NCBI GenBank assembly: GCA_003254885.1
Contig: QANT01001551.1
Coordinates: forward strand, 29,111 to 93,110
Length of the DNA: 64,000 nt
Direction: 5' to 3'
Origin: Purshia tridentata
Taxonomy: Eukaryota; Streptophyta; Magnoliopsida; Rosales; Rosaceae
Part shown: positions 24,698 to 36,825 of the stretch, piece after piece
Position numbering within the stretch: the first letter of the stretch is position 1
Layout of the letters: every line of letters starts with the position of its first letter
Translations under genes and position numbers: made by a program
The notes under the pieces: model-generated
What the model was told of the DNA's origin: nothing
Seen by the model: only the letters and a program-made list of their open reading frames with translations
Database searches by the model: none

Positions 24698-26425
24698 TCA
24701 AATCCAACTATAACCAGGAGTTTTTCTTATTCCTCTATCATACATGAGATTCCGTACTCCTGCTGCATCATCCCAGTAGCCTCTTGTCATCAACACATTC
24801 GACAGCAGTATGTAAGTTGCAGGATCATTTGGGCAAAGTTCTAGAAGCTTTTTTCCATAATGAACAGCAATTTCCTTATTTTCATGAACTTGGCAAGCAC
24901 TAAGTAGAGCTTTGTATACTGAGGGTCCTGGCTCTATGGGCATGTTATTGACAAAGGCTTGTGCTTCATGAAGATTTCCAGCTCGACTGAAAAGATCAGC
25001 AACTGCAGCATAATGCTCCATTTTGGGAGGTTCAAGCAATTTGTCATTTCTCATCAAATTGAAGTACTCAAGTCCTTTGTCCAACAAACCAACATGGCTA
25101 CAAGCAGTTAGTACAGTGAGGAAGGTGGTATTATCTGGTTTGACCCCTGTTCTCCTCATTTGTTCAAAAAATTCAACAGTCTCCCGCCCAAACCCACTAT
25201 GAGCATAACCTGATAACAATGAGTTCCAGGAGATCACATCATGTTCATTCATCAAAGTAAATACCCGCTTTGAATCATGGATAGCACCGCATCTTGCATA
25301 CATGGAAACAAGCCCATTCTGAACGCATAAATTTGAAGCATGCCCACTCTTGAAAACAAGAGCATGGATTTTCTTTCCCTCCTCAAGTGCTGAAAGAGTT
25401 CCTACTGCTCTTAAAATGCTTGCAAGTGTGAATGAGTCAATAGCAACACCAACCTGCCTCATTTCAAAGAAACATTCCAGAGCTTCCTCACTAATTCCAA
25501 TATTAGAAAAACCAGCAATTACTGCATTCCATGAGATTTGATCCCATATTGCAACACATGAGCAAAGCTTACGAAAGTCCTCCAAGCTACCACTACATTG
25601 TGAATATATGGTCAAAAGGGTAACCACTATGTACGTGTTAAACTTAAAACCTTCTTTCATGATCCGGCAATGGATTTGCCTGCAATGATTCCAGAAGTCT
25701 CGGCTAGAAAATGAACCCAACAAACTATTATAAGTTACATAATTTGGTTTGAGACCCAAACGCAGCATTTCCCTCACTAAAGTCATTGCCTCATCAGATT
25801 GTTCATTCTGTGCATAGCCAGTAACCATGGAAGTCCAAGTTATTACATTCTTATCTGGCATTTGATTAAACACCCGCTTTGCATCATTAACACTACAACA
25901 CTTTGAATACATATCTATCAATCCTGTTCCCACAACAACATTATAGCATATCCCCATTTTCAAGCTCAAACCATGCACCTGAGCCCCAAGCTCTTCAGCT
26001 TCTAACTGTGAGCAACCCACCAAGACCCCCGACAGACTGAACGGCGTTGGCACTATCCCAACTCTTAACATCTCCAGAAACAACCCAATTGCCCTTTTTG
26101 GCAACTCAGCTTTCAAATAAGCAGAAATCAACGAATTCCAAGTCACTACATTTCTATCAGACATTTCATCAAATATTTTCTGAGCATTCCGTAACGTGCC
26201 ACATGCTCCGTACATATCAACGAGAGCACTGCAGATAAAGACATTAGAACAGAAACCCAACTTGATAACAATTGCATGAAGACTAATACCCGTATCCAAA
26301 GAAGCCGATGTTGCACAACGGGATATGATTTTGTTGAGGGTTTGAGGGGTGGTGGGTGAAGGCTCAAGCTTCAGCAACCGAGCCAATGGCTCCAAACTCA
26401 ATGGTTTTGATAGCCTCCGAGACAT
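24698..26425 (-). CDS. PLS-type PPR protein, E subgroup
   Basis: Intronless 575-residue pentatricopeptide repeat protein. Such proteins bind single-stranded organellar RNA, and the PLS class usually specifies C-to-U editing sites. Repeats run from about residue 35 to 480, with typical units such as VVTWNSLISAYLKAELPKRA, VITWTSMVTGYAQNEQSDEA and VISWNSLLSGYAHSGFGRET, spaced in the P-L-S pattern of about 100 residues per triplet. The C-terminus has E-type repeats (EPGPSVYKALLSACQVHENK and DPATYILLSNVLMTRGYWDD) and ends at TPGYSWI. A DYW deaminase domain is absent, so it would need a partner in trans for editing. The N-terminus is short and basic, consistent with an organellar presequence. Target transcript unknown. 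I do not assign an orthologue. Confidence 0.92.
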   Translation of the reverse strand: MSRRLSKPLSLEPLARLLKLEPSPTTPQTLNKIISRCATSASLDTGISLHAIVIKLGFCSNVFICSALVDMYGACGTLRNAQKIFDEMSDRNVVTWNSLISAYLKAELPKRAIGLFLEMLRVGIVPTPFSLSGVLVGCSQLEAEELGAQVHGLSLKMGICYNVVVGTGLIDMYSKCCSVNDAKRVFNQMPDKNVITWTSMVTGYAQNEQSDEAMTLVREMLRLGLKPNYVTYNSLLGSFSSRDFWNHCRQIHCRIMKEGFKFNTYIVVTLLTIYSQCSGSLEDFRKLCSCVAIWDQISWNAVIAGFSNIGISEEALECFFEMRQVGVAIDSFTLASILRAVGTLSALEEGKKIHALVFKSGHASNLCVQNGLVSMYARCGAIHDSKRVFTLMNEHDVISWNSLLSGYAHSGFGRETVEFFEQMRRTGVKPDNTTFLTVLTACSHVGLLDKGLEYFNLMRNDKLLEPPKMEHYAAVADLFSRAGNLHEAQAFVNNMPIEPGPSVYKALLSACQVHENKEIAVHYGKKLLELCPNDPATYILLSNVLMTRGYWDDAAGVRNLMYDRGIRKTPGYSWI

Positions 26426-27458
26426 TGTTGTAATGGTGGAGATTTTGGTTTGGCATAAGGAAGCTATTCTAATGATATATTTATTACTTTAAAGTGAATA
26501 ATATCTGCATGGAACGGTGTTTTATGTTTTTGTGTCTTTATTTTCGTTCATGTTAAATAGACGAGGGAGATAGACACAATTAAGCATATAAAACTGTTTC
26601 ATAAAAAAATTTCTCAGACTTTAGGCTTGAAACCAGTTCATCGTGCATTGTCTAATTTTTGTTCAGCTCATGAATTAAAGAGAAAAATTGCTCCAAACAA
26701 AATGAATTATATGAGAAAAGTAAATGATTAAATTATCAAAATTCTTTTGAACAAAATTTTAAATTTTTTTGGGCTAACAATGAGGTAGGTGATTACTAAT
26801 TAGGATTTAGGACATATTTTTTGTTTTGGGCAATAGGGCATTTATTTAAAAATATAATTAGTTCCAAATTCAAACCACTTCGGTAAAATAAAAAAACCAA
26901 CTCACTTATCTCCGAATATTATATACGTATACTATATAGTTGTTTTATAGTCAAAATAAGTATTAGTTAAAGAAAAATTTTGAGTCATTAATATCATGTG
27001 ATTTTCGGAATTTCTAATCTAATATATAAATAAAATTTAATCATAAACAAATGAATGGTTTTACACTTTTACACTAAATAAAAGGAAATTTAAGAATAGC
27101 ATAGAAAACAAAAGGCAAAAAAAAAAAACCATTAAACCAACACCACTAAGCCTAAAACCGGCATAATTCCCCAATTAACAATAAAATAATCCCATTGATG
27201 GAAGCATTGTAGTCTTTGTAGATCTCGCCCACTTGCAAATGGCAAGTTGGCAACACACCCGAATGTGAAACGCCCAAAACTTGGTTTGGTCACACTCGAA
27301 GCTTTGAAAGACACACAAACACAACTGAGTGACTCAGTGAGTTAAATTCTCACCAATCCAAAAGTCCAAACCCTTAAACCCCTCTTTCCACTTCTTCTTC
27401 CCCTTTAGGCCTTATCCCTTCCATTTTCTCTTCTCTCTTCTTCTCCGCACCCACCACA
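26426..27458. other. intergenic, head-to-head promoter of PPR and TOC75
   Basis: AT-rich with no coding signal. The PPR and TOC75 genes diverge from here. The ~120 bp before the TOC75 ATG are CT-rich (5' leader) and contain a telomere-like AAACCCTTAAACCCC string near 27369-27383. Confidence 0.5.
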
Positions 27459-30400
27459 ATGTTCACAGCGGCGCCCACCACCTACCTTAAACCCACCCCC
27501 ACCATCCTCCCCTCCTCTTCTCGCAATTTGGCCCCACCCACCGCCGCCGCAACCGCCACCAACAGCCGCCGACCCACCCTCAAATGCCATCTCTCCTCTT
27601 CTTCTTCCTCTTCCGCTTCCTCTTCCTCTTCACCTCTTTCCCAAAACCTTAAACCCTCCTCCACCCCCCTCAAAACTCTCTCCAAAGCCCTCGCCGCCGC
27701 CTCCACCGTGACCCTCATATTAAATTTAAGATCTTTCGTCGCCCATGGCGGCGGAAACGGCAATTCAGGCGGCGGTGGAGGTGGGTTTGGCGGCGGTGGC
27801 GGTGGAGATGGGTCTAGTGGAGGCGGTGGTGGGTTTTGGAGGAGGCTGTTTGGCCCACAGGCGGCGGTTGCTGACGAACCACAGTCCCAAGAGTGGGACT
27901 CTCATGGGTTGCCGGCCAACATTGTTGTTCAGCTCAACAAGCTTAGTGGGTTCAAGAAGTACAAGGTCTCCGAGATCTTGTTCTTCGATCGGAGGCGGTG
28001 GAGCACCGTCGGCACCGAGGACTCGTTCTTCGAGATGGTATCTTTGAGACCTGGTGGGGTTTACACCAAAGCCCAGCTGCAGAAAGAGCTTGAGACTTTA
28101 GCCAATTGCGGAATGTTCGAGAAGGTCGACTTGGAAGGGAAGACCAACCCGGATGGGACTCTCGGGGTGACGATATCGTTCACGGAGAGCACGTGGCAGT
28201 CGGCGGACAAGTTTCGGTGCATCAATGTGGGTCTGATGACGCAGTCGAAGCCCATCGAAATGGACCCGGACATGACTGACAAGGAGAAGCTCGAGTATTT
28301 TAGGAACCAAGAGAAGGATTACAAGCGGAGGATTGACAGGGCGAGGCCATGTTTGTTGCCATTGCCTGTGCAGAGGGAGGTGTTGCAGATGTTGAGGGAA
28401 CAAGGGAAGGTGAGTGCTAGGCTGTTGCAGAAGATTCGGGACCGGGTTCAGAGGTGGTACCAAGACGAAGGCTATGCGTGTGCTCAGGTTGTGAATTTTG
28501 GGAATTTGAATACCAAGGAGGTGGTTTGTGAAGTGGTGGAAGGGGACATCACACAGCTGCTTATTCAGTTCCAGGATAAGCTTGGCAATTTTGTTGAAGG
28601 GAACACTCAGATCCCTGTAGTGAAGAGAGAATTGCCCAAACAGGTACATTTATATCATACATTATATGAAATGTCTAATTAAGATCTCTAATGGGAATTG
28701 GGTTGTTTGTTGGATTAGTTTTTTAATTTCAAACACTTAAAGGGTGCTTAATGTTAATGCAAATGGATTTTTAACTCTGGATGGGTGATTGGAAGTTTTA
28801 TGTATGTTGGCCAATTTCCAATGAGTGATTTCTTGACTGGTTGAAATTTTTGTGAATGTTCAACATGGGTTTACAGCTTCGACCAGGCTATGTGTTTAAC
28901 ATAGAAGCAGGGAAGCAAGCCCTAAGGAACATAAACTCCCTAGCTTTGTTTTCAAACATTGAAGTGAACCCACGGCCTGATGAGAAGAATGAAGGAGGGA
29001 TAATTGTTGAAATAAAGCTTAAAGAACTAGAACAGAAGACAGCTGAAGTTAGCTCGGAATGGAGCATTGTTCCTGGACGTGGAGGTTATCCCACTTTGGT
29101 ATGTGTGAAATAATTGCATTACTCTGTCCAGTAACCATGAAATCTTTTGGAGGTTACAGTGTTGTAATTCTGATTGTTTTGTATTGCATTTATGTATGTT
29201 GTGTGTTTAGGCTTCACTGCAGCCTGGTGGAACTATTACTTTTGAACATCGGAATCTCAATGGGCTGAATAGATCTATTCTTGGTTCAGTAACCACCAGC
29301 AACTTCCTCAATCCTCAGGTGATCTTAGCTTAATTAATAATATACCTTTCATGGCTTTATCTAAGTTTATTGACGATTAATGCATTTGCATGAATTCTTG
29401 TATCATATATTGACCATGGTTATCTTTCCTCAGGATGATCTTGCTTTTAAGCTTGAGTATGTGCATCCATATCTGGATGGTGTGTACAATCCTCGCAATC
29501 GTACTCTTCGTGTAAGCTGCTTCAACAGCAGAAAACTGAGTCCAGTCTTCACTGGTGGGCCAGGGGCTGATGAAGTTCCCCCAATATGGGTTGATCGAGC
29601 TGGCATGAAGGCTAATATAACAGAGGTGCTTTGAATCATTTTTTTCTTTAAGTTTACTGTTTAATGCACGTAGTGCATGATTACATAAACAGAGGTACTT
29701 CTAGTATTTATTTTCTTTTTGTTGAATCTATGTAGTGCTTTATGATTACATAACTTGATTGTCTGTGCCTACTAGAATTTCACCCGTCAGAGCAAGTTCA
29801 CATATGGACTCGTGATGGAAGAGATAACTACGCGTGATGAACGCAGTCATATCTGTTCAAATGGCCAAAGAGTGTTGCCCAGTGGAGGAGTAACTGAAGA
29901 TGGACCTCCCACAACTCTCAGTGGTACCGGCATTGACCGTGTGGCATTTTTACAATCAAATATCACTCGTGATAACACCAAGTTTGTGAATGGAACTATA
30001 GTTGGTCAGAGGAATGTGTTTCAGGTAACCCCATTTTTACTTATTTTATGGACTTCCTTGCTCAGTTTTTATAACAAGTGAGGGAGGGAAACAAGAAAAA
30101 TGTTTCGAAAGGGAAGCCATTCTCAGCATTTTTCTAAATCTTTCGGGAATTTTTAGTCTTATGAATTTATGTTCCTGACATAATAACTCAGTATAATTGC
30201 TTATGCATTTGATAGACATAGGACTGAATAATCATTGTTGTACAATTACAGAAAAGCACACATATGTATGTACAAGGGTTTTCGTAGGTGTATCAGGGTG
30301 AAATTGTGTATGTATATATACTAGCACCTTGATGTTATTTCAGATGACTGTAGCATACCTTGTGAAGTTAAACTTCTAGTCATCCTCAGGCCAAAAAAAA

Positions 30401-31216
30401 AAAAAGGAATCTAGTCATCCTTTTGAATTCTCAATAATACAAGGGTATTGGGATTCTTTGTTTTCCTTTTTACCTTTATGTGCAACATGTTTATTTCCTT
30501 AGGTAACTAGCATAATATTTGTACAAATTGCAGGTCGACCAAGGCCTTGGCATTGGCAGCAAGTTTCCATTCTTCAACCGCCACCAGCTAACAATAACAA
30601 GATTTTTCCAGCTAGCACAAGTGGAGGAAGGTGCTGGTAAACCACCACCACCTGTGCTTGTACTTCATGGCCACTATGGTGGCTGTGTGGGAGACCTTCC
30701 AAGTTATGATGCATTTACCCTTGGGGGTCCATATTCTGTGAGGGGTTATAACATGGGCGAGATAGGCGCAGCTAGAAACATCCTTGAGGTAGGAACTACT
30801 TCAGACAGATGTTAACACAGTCCTCTGTATAATCATTCAAGGGCTATTTCCTGAGTTCAAAATGTATATACTGTGAAATAATTGCTGCATATGGATGAAA
30901 GTTGTGATTCTGATTATAGTATTTGCATTGTAAAATAAAACAGATAGCTGATTTCTTTTCCCATTGTTATCTACAGCTTGCAGCCGAGCTACGGATACCT
31001 GTGAGAGGTACACATGTATACGCATTTGCAGAACATGGCAATGATCTTGGAAGTTCGAAGGATGTCAAGGGTAACCCAACAGAGGTGTACAGGCGAATGG
31101 GTCATGGGTCATCATATGGTGTTGGTGTCAAGTTAGGTCTAGTAAGAGCTGAGTATGCCGTCGATCATAACTCCGGCTCAGGCGCAGTATTCTTCCGATT
31201 TGGTGAGAGATTTTGA
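27459..31216 (+). CDS. TOC75-3: TOC75, outer-envelope protein import channel
   Basis: Omp85-family beta-barrel that forms the preprotein channel of the chloroplast outer-envelope TOC complex. I place seven exons: 27459-28643, 28877-29098, 29211-29318, 29434-29625, 29776-30024, 30534-30788 and 30977-31216. They splice in phase to 816 residues, almost the Arabidopsis length. The N-terminus is a Ser/Thr/Pro-rich transit sequence. It is followed at about residues 100-125 by a glycine-rich stretch (GGGGGGFGGGGGGDG), the known envelope-retention signal of TOC75. Three POTRA domains occupy roughly residues 150-450 (KVSEILFFDRRRW, CGMFEKVDLEGKTNPDG, VVEGDITQLLIQFQDK). The C-terminal barrel contains FNIEAGKQALRNINSLALFS, GGPYSVRGYNMGE (the VRGF/Y-type loop-6 motif of Omp85 proteins) and the terminal strand ending FFRFGERF. 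Apparently complete. Confidence 0.96.
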
Positions 31217-32432
31217 GACGTTCGGTTCCTCAGTTTTGTTGATTTGGCCTTTTAGTTAACAATTTTTATTTATGTTGCAAGTCATTTGAAATGCTTTGTA
31301 ACATGATTCAAAGTGAGTGTGCATTGTTCTTTTAAATAACATATACATTTTGTGCTTTATCTTGATATTTGTATCTGACTCAGTTGCAACTAAGAGGTTC
31401 ATAGGAGATTCAAGATTGCGATGGTGGTTATTCTGGTTATATATCATGATTTACCCGCAGAGTTTGTGATGTTTTATAAACTACTTAACAAAATGGCTAG
31501 ATTTTCCTGCTAGTAGTTTATTTTTCTTTATGGTCTGGACCTGCCAGTGTTTATGGGATGTTTTATGAAATGCTCAACACAAAGTAGTACACCATTGTTC
31601 ACTCCGGCAGACTTTTAATCTGACTATGAGACTAGCAACAAATGTACTCATTTCTGACAAGACCAAGGTTGTTCCACAATAGACTTACTGACTTATAATC
31701 TATCTACATGCAAAATGTGCTATCAATTCAGTACTCTTATATCCTGACAATTTTCGAAAAACTAAAATTACCCCAATAAAATTATATCATTTTTGAATGG
31801 GGTAACAAATTTTTTTTTTAAATAAAATATACTGCAGAAAAACCTAGACCACGGTCTACGTGACGCTTTCATGGTAATTACGAATTACCTCTCCCTGTGA
31901 AGTTGAGAATTTACAAGCTCACCCATTTTTTTCCCAACAATAGAATAAAGAATAATCATGGAGGAAAAGAAAAGTAGGTGCTGCCTATGATTAAGGTGTT
32001 TAGATGTCAAAAAAATAAAAAACCTTAAAGAAGGAAGAATATTTGAGGTTTCTGTAACTGCAAGATAATAAAGGAACAAACCTTGCAAAAACGCATGATT
32101 TTCATTGATCCAAATCTGATTTACTTTACAAGAGAAGATCTTAGTCATGTCATAAGCTTTCAAATAGAAGCCCAAAAGACTCTAGAAACACTAAAAGAGT
32201 CGTTACTAGAATCTTGCTTTTACAATTTTTAACAGAGGGATCACCACAGTGTTCTTCCTCTACCTTTAATTTCTCCTCTACTCTCCCAGTCTCCCACCAA
32301 ACAACAAATATCCCATCAATCTCTCCCTTCTATTTCCCTCCATCTTTTCTTTCTACCAAAATGTGGAAACATATATAAGCCTTCACCTTTAATGCTTCCA
32401 ACAAAGAATTGATATAAAGTTGCATTCATGTG
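31217..32432. other. intergenic between convergent TOC75 and J-protein genes
   Basis: Two 3' UTRs and AT-rich spacer. I see no gene. A C/T-rich stretch lies at about 32240-32360. Confidence 0.5.
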
Positions 32433-34806
32433 CTACAATCCCAATTCCTTTTTTAACTTTGCAAGAGTAGCTTCTATTTCATCAATATTCTCCTCAATGC
32501 TGCCCCCCTTACTGGCTTCATTTTGACTAGAAGAGCTTCCAAAAGGATTGCCCTTCTCAGGCTCTTCATTCCTATTTGCTTCAGCCTGTGGATCTGTTAT
32601 GTTGAGTTCTTTCTCAAGAAATTCCACAAATTCTTCACCTATTTCCTGCAAGTGTAAATCCAGAATATAAATGAGGTTTCCCCGCTAACCCTTCACAATG
32701 AATAAAACTAGTATTAAAAAATATATGTTCTAATCATAAATCATGTGGAGATGGTTTAACGCAATTATGCTTTCAGGTATAGCGAGAACTTAATAATATC
32801 ACACCGCCAATTCCTCCCATAGACTCCTTGGCTTTCCTTGTGATGAAGCACTTGCTTCCCAGTTCTGGAATTCTACTTGAACATCTCTAAAGAAGTCCTC
32901 TGTAACACCAACAAAAAGACTTTTTATTACACTCATTATACTTGCAACAAAAAGGATACGAGAAATTGATGCTTGATGAGATTTGAGGACAATGCAAGCA
33001 AACATTAATTATGGCCTGTGTGATTTCTCACAGAGAGGACAAATCTACCTATTGTTACTTGAACATCCCTCAAAAAATTACCTGCACGATGAAGGACTTA
33101 ATAAATAAGAACCATACTTAAACAAACCTATATTATAGATTGGTCCAAGTTATATCTTGTTCTATGTAGATACTTTATTTATTAGTCCCTGAAGATGACA
33201 GATACTTGGATAATTAGTTAAAATTTGAAGGTCAATTGACCCAATAGATCCTTCAGTGAAGGTTTCAATTAACAGCATGTGGCATGCTTACTCATCAAAG
33301 AAATAAAAATAAAATAAAATTGCCATGGTTGATACTGCAATGCCAAAGGCAGCATGTCATTTTTCTCCCAGGATTTTCAGACACCATTGAAACATATTTA
33401 GCATTGAATTAGACTGATTCATAACACAAAAAGTTATGTAGAAGAGTCAACAGGGCTCCCATGTGGGCTTAAGTTTACTAAGTTTTTACCAAATCCATAA
33501 AACTCTTCTTCATCTTGAGACTTCTTACTTTGGCTTCTTTGAGAGGAAGAATACGAATAATCAGATCCGAAATTAGACTCATATTTCCCTCGAGATTTAG
33601 AACTCAGCAATGTATTATAGGCATGCTTAATCCTCATAAATTTATCCTGCGCATTTGCCTGTACAACAGAATAAGTAAGGACTAGTGAAACCATTACTAG
33701 AAGGCCAAAACACTGAGCACAGAATGGAAGGCTAAACAACAGAGTCATAAAGCAATTCAATATCCACTGCACCACCAGGCAATGAAAACTACAAACGGGG
33801 GTAATTGGAAATTTGGAAGAGCATAAAGCACTGTAAAAGTTTAGCAGACAAAAAAAATGTGCCTAGACAATTTGGTTTCATAAAATCAAAAATTAGATTG
33901 AGTAGCAGCATCCTTGGACCATCTGTTTGGGGGAGTCATTTTAAGATTTTTGTTCTACACAATCAGTCATTCCTCGAGTGAAAGACTGAAAGGATGTACC
34001 TCTCACCATTACCCTGTGTTGTAGACCCAACAAGGCCACAAGAGTAATACATACAGAAGGTTTCATTGTGTAATTGCTATCTCTAATCCAGGATCATCAT
34101 AATTATGGAAGAAGATCCTTAGTTTCTGCTATTGGGCAACTAAAACAAGAAAATAATTAACTTCTTGCATTTATTTTATGACCAAACTCTAATCAGATGA
34201 TTGACTCCTCCAATTCACACTCTTTAAACTTGGTAAGCAGAAATTTAATGAAAGAACAACCTATAATATAAATTCAAGAAAAATTCTTTATGAATTTGAC
34301 CAACAAAACAAGGGAAAAAAAAATACCCAGAAAAATAAAAATCTTGAATTTGAACCAAAAGCACTAGCAATTCCACAACTATATATAACTAACATAACAA
34401 AAACACAATTAACTTTATTGGGTTGAATGCGTAAATTACTAATTACCTCTTTATTTACATCTGGGTGATACTTAAGAGCAAGTTTCCGATAAGCCCTTTT
34501 GATCTCATCAGAAGTTGCAGAGGGAGACACACCCAACACCTGGTAAGGGGACTCTCTGCGACTCGCTCTCAAAAGGGTTGAAAAGCTCCTTCTTTTCCTA
34601 TCGAAATTGGAGAAAGTTGGCGTGGAAGGATGAGAAGAGAACGCAAGGAGGTTGAAGTCAGCTTTGGAGGCGTATCTGTAAATGGGTATCGAAGGCTTTG
34701 CTCTGTTTTGCAGGAAAAGAAGAGATTTTGAAGTTGAAGAGAGGTTGAAGAAATAGAGGGTATGCGCTTGTGGCGGTGTTAGAGGCAGCACAGCCAATCC
34801 GTGCAT
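32433..34806 (-). CDS. plastid J-domain (DnaJ) protein
   Basis: Hsp70 co-chaperone of the DnaJ class C type. Four exons: 34806 to about 34446, about 33659-33491, about 32901-32806 and 32647-32433, joined in phase at the GTAATT, GTAAAA and GTGTGA donors. The first ~85 residues are Ser/Thr/Arg-rich without acidic clusters, as in chloroplast transit peptides. The J domain then begins at [20 protein letters not shown] and includes the catalytic HPD in [10 protein letters not shown], with helices III-IV in the next exon ([20 protein letters not shown]). There is no G/F-rich or zinc-finger region. The C-terminus has an acidic block ([19 protein letters not shown]) and ends in a predicted coiled coil ([14 protein letters not shown]). 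About 280 residues. By recall the closest Arabidopsis gene is At5g59610, next to the orthologue of the adjoining PPR gene. Substrates unknown. Confidence 0.87.
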
Positions 34807-35163
34807 GTTCGTGGAGTGGAATAATTTCTCAGTCTTTTGATAATTACTTTCATGTCCCTAAAGATTGTCGTTGAGACATGTTAGAGCTTTGGAAGTTGGG
34901 TTGCAACTTTGGTTTGAGCTATGGGAGGTCCCTGGAAAAAATTAGATATGGGTGGGTCCCATGTCCGAGCACTCCACAGGATGGGAGATAAATCACGGTC
35001 ATATTTTGTTAGATCCAATTGCACAGTTTTGATGGTTGATTTCATGTAGATTGTGGACCGACTCTTTCTATCAACCCCCAAGTGGGACCCACGCGAAATC
35101 CGTCCGGTTCACTACTAGCCTTCTTTTGGTTGAACCGGTGTTCGGTTCTTTCCCGCGCTTTGC
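34807..35163. promoter_or_regulatory. shared divergent promoter, J-protein/PPR, with TCP-type sites
   Basis: The two start codons are 357 bp apart and point away from each other. The stretch contains GTGGGTCC (34952-34959) and GGACCCAC (35085-35092), which are reverse complements of each other and both match the class I TCP consensus GGNCCCAC. The second is part of a GTGGGACCCAC dyad. A related GTGGACC lies near 35053. Function is inferred from the motif and the arrangement. Confidence 0.5.
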
Positions 35164-36825
35164 ATGTTTTCTATTCCAATGGGAATGCGTCCTTTCAAAG
35201 GCCCAACACCTCCAGTGGCTCACCATCACAACCCCATCATCCACCGTACATTTCACTCCTCGCCTGATCTATACACAAATCTGATCGAAATCTGCGGTCG
35301 TGATCGAGATTTGCACTCCGCAAGAGTACTTCACGCCCATTTAATCACCAATGGCTTGGCCCGTTTGACCCACTTTGCCTCCAAGCTCATAGCCTTGTAC
35401 GCTGCCTGCGGCCAAATAGCCCATGCTCGTAAACTGTTCGACGAAATTCCCAGGACGAACATACGCCGCTGGATTGTTCTCATTGGAGCCTATGCGCGAT
35501 TTGGGTTTTATCAGCAGGCAATGGGTGTGTTATGTGAGATGCAAAGAGAGGTTTCGAAGCCTAACAAGTTTGTTATTCCCAGTGTTCTCAAAGCTTGTGG
35601 GCATCTGTTTGATGTTAAAACCGGTGAGAAACTACATGCTGTGGTACTCAGGCACTCGTTTGAATTTGATGCTTTCGTTAGTAGTGCGCTCATTGATATG
35701 TACTCGAAGAATGGGCGAGTAGAGAAGGCACATCAGGTTTTTGATATGATGGTGGAGAAAGATTTGGTGGCTTTGAATGCTATGGTTTCAGGGTTTGCTC
35801 AACATGGGTTGGCTAAAGAAGCATTGGGTTTGGTGGAGAAAATGCAGCTAGTGGGAGTAAAGCCTAATTTGATAACTTGGAACTCTTTGGTTGCCGGGTT
35901 TTCGCAGAAGGGTGATGAAGCAATGGTTTCTGAGCTTTTTAAGTTGATGCGCTTTAATGGGATTGAGCCTGATGTTGTATCTTGGACTGCAGTTATATCT
36001 GGGTTTGTGCAGAATTTTCAGAACAACGAGGCTTTTCATACATTTAAGCAAATGTTGGATTATGGGTTGTGTCCAACTTCGGCTACCATTAGTAGCCTCT
36101 TGCCTGCTTGCGCAGCTGTAACAAATGTGAGGTGTGGGAAGGAGATTCATGCTTATGCATTGATGATAGGAGTTGAAGCAGATGTATATGTGAGGAGTGC
36201 TCTTGTTGATATGTATGCCAAATGCGGATTTATATATGAAGCAAAGGCATTGTTTCACAAGATGTCTGAAAGGAACACAGTAACATGGAATTCGATGATT
36301 TTTGGATACGCAAATCATGGGCATTGCAATGAAGCAATTGAGCTTTTCAACCAGATGAATTTGGAAGACACTAAGAAACCTGATTATCTGACTTTTGTAG
36401 CAGTTCTCACGGCTTGCTGTCATGCTGGAATGATTGAACATGGAAGGAGCTTGTTCTATTTGATGCAGGAAGAATATGGGATCATGCCAAGACTAGAACA
36501 TTATGCATGCATGGTCGATCTCCTAGGCCGAGCAGGGCAACTCACTGAGGCTTATGATGTGATTAAGGCAATGCCCATGGAGCCAGATTTGTTTGTATGG
36601 GGAGCTTTATTAGGGGCGTGTCGAAATTATGGGAATATTGATCTTGCTGAAGTAGCAGCAAAGCATTTGTCAGAGCTAGAGCCAGGTAGTGCAGGAAACA
36701 ATCTGTTATTGTCAAATCTATATGCTGATGCTGGCAGTTGGGGAAATGTTGCAAGGTTGAAGAAAATGATGAAGAAAAAAAAGTTAAAAAAACTTCTAGG
36801 ATGCAGTTGGATGGAAGGTACTTGA
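35164..36825 (+). CDS. PLS-type PPR protein, At5g59600-like
   Basis: Intronless, 553 residues, E-subgroup pentatricopeptide repeat protein that probably acts on organellar RNA. After a short presequence, repeats begin near SPDLYTNLIEICGRDRDLHS and continue with LTHFASKLIALYAACGQIAH, AFVSSALIDMYSKNGRVEKA, LITWNSLVAGFSQKGDEAMV and VVSWTAVISGFVQNFQNNEA. E motifs follow (EPDLFVWGALLGACRNYGNI, LLLSNLYADAGSWGNVARLK). It stops at LGCSWMEGT without a DYW domain. The Lys-rich end (KKMMKKKKLKKLL) matches my recollection of At5g59600, as does the neighbouring J-protein gene. The start is uncertain: Met codons 6 and 8 are alternatives. RNA target unknown. Confidence 0.93.
   Translation: MFSIPMGMRPFKGPTPPVAHHHNPIIHRTFHSSPDLYTNLIEICGRDRDLHSARVLHAHLITNGLARLTHFASKLIALYAACGQIAHARKLFDEIPRTNIRRWIVLIGAYARFGFYQQAMGVLCEMQREVSKPNKFVIPSVLKACGHLFDVKTGEKLHAVVLRHSFEFDAFVSSALIDMYSKNGRVEKAHQVFDMMVEKDLVALNAMVSGFAQHGLAKEALGLVEKMQLVGVKPNLITWNSLVAGFSQKGDEAMVSELFKLMRFNGIEPDVVSWTAVISGFVQNFQNNEAFHTFKQMLDYGLCPTSATISSLLPACAAVTNVRCGKEIHAYALMIGVEADVYVRSALVDMYAKCGFIYEAKALFHKMSERNTVTWNSMIFGYANHGHCNEAIELFNQMNLEDTKKPDYLTFVAVLTACCHAGMIEHGRSLFYLMQEEYGIMPRLEHYACMVDLLGRAGQLTEAYDVIKAMPMEPDLFVWGALLGACRNYGNIDLAEVAAKHLSELEPGSAGNNLLLSNLYADAGSWGNVARLKKMMKKKKLKKLLGCSWMEGT

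Noticed and set aside
28098-28649. 183-codon minus-strand ORF opposite TOC75 exon 1
   Set aside because: Antisense shadow caused by the codon bias of the real exon.
35848-36441. 197-codon minus-strand ORF opposite the PPR gene
   Set aside because: Antisense shadow; the plus-strand PPR repeats are unambiguous.
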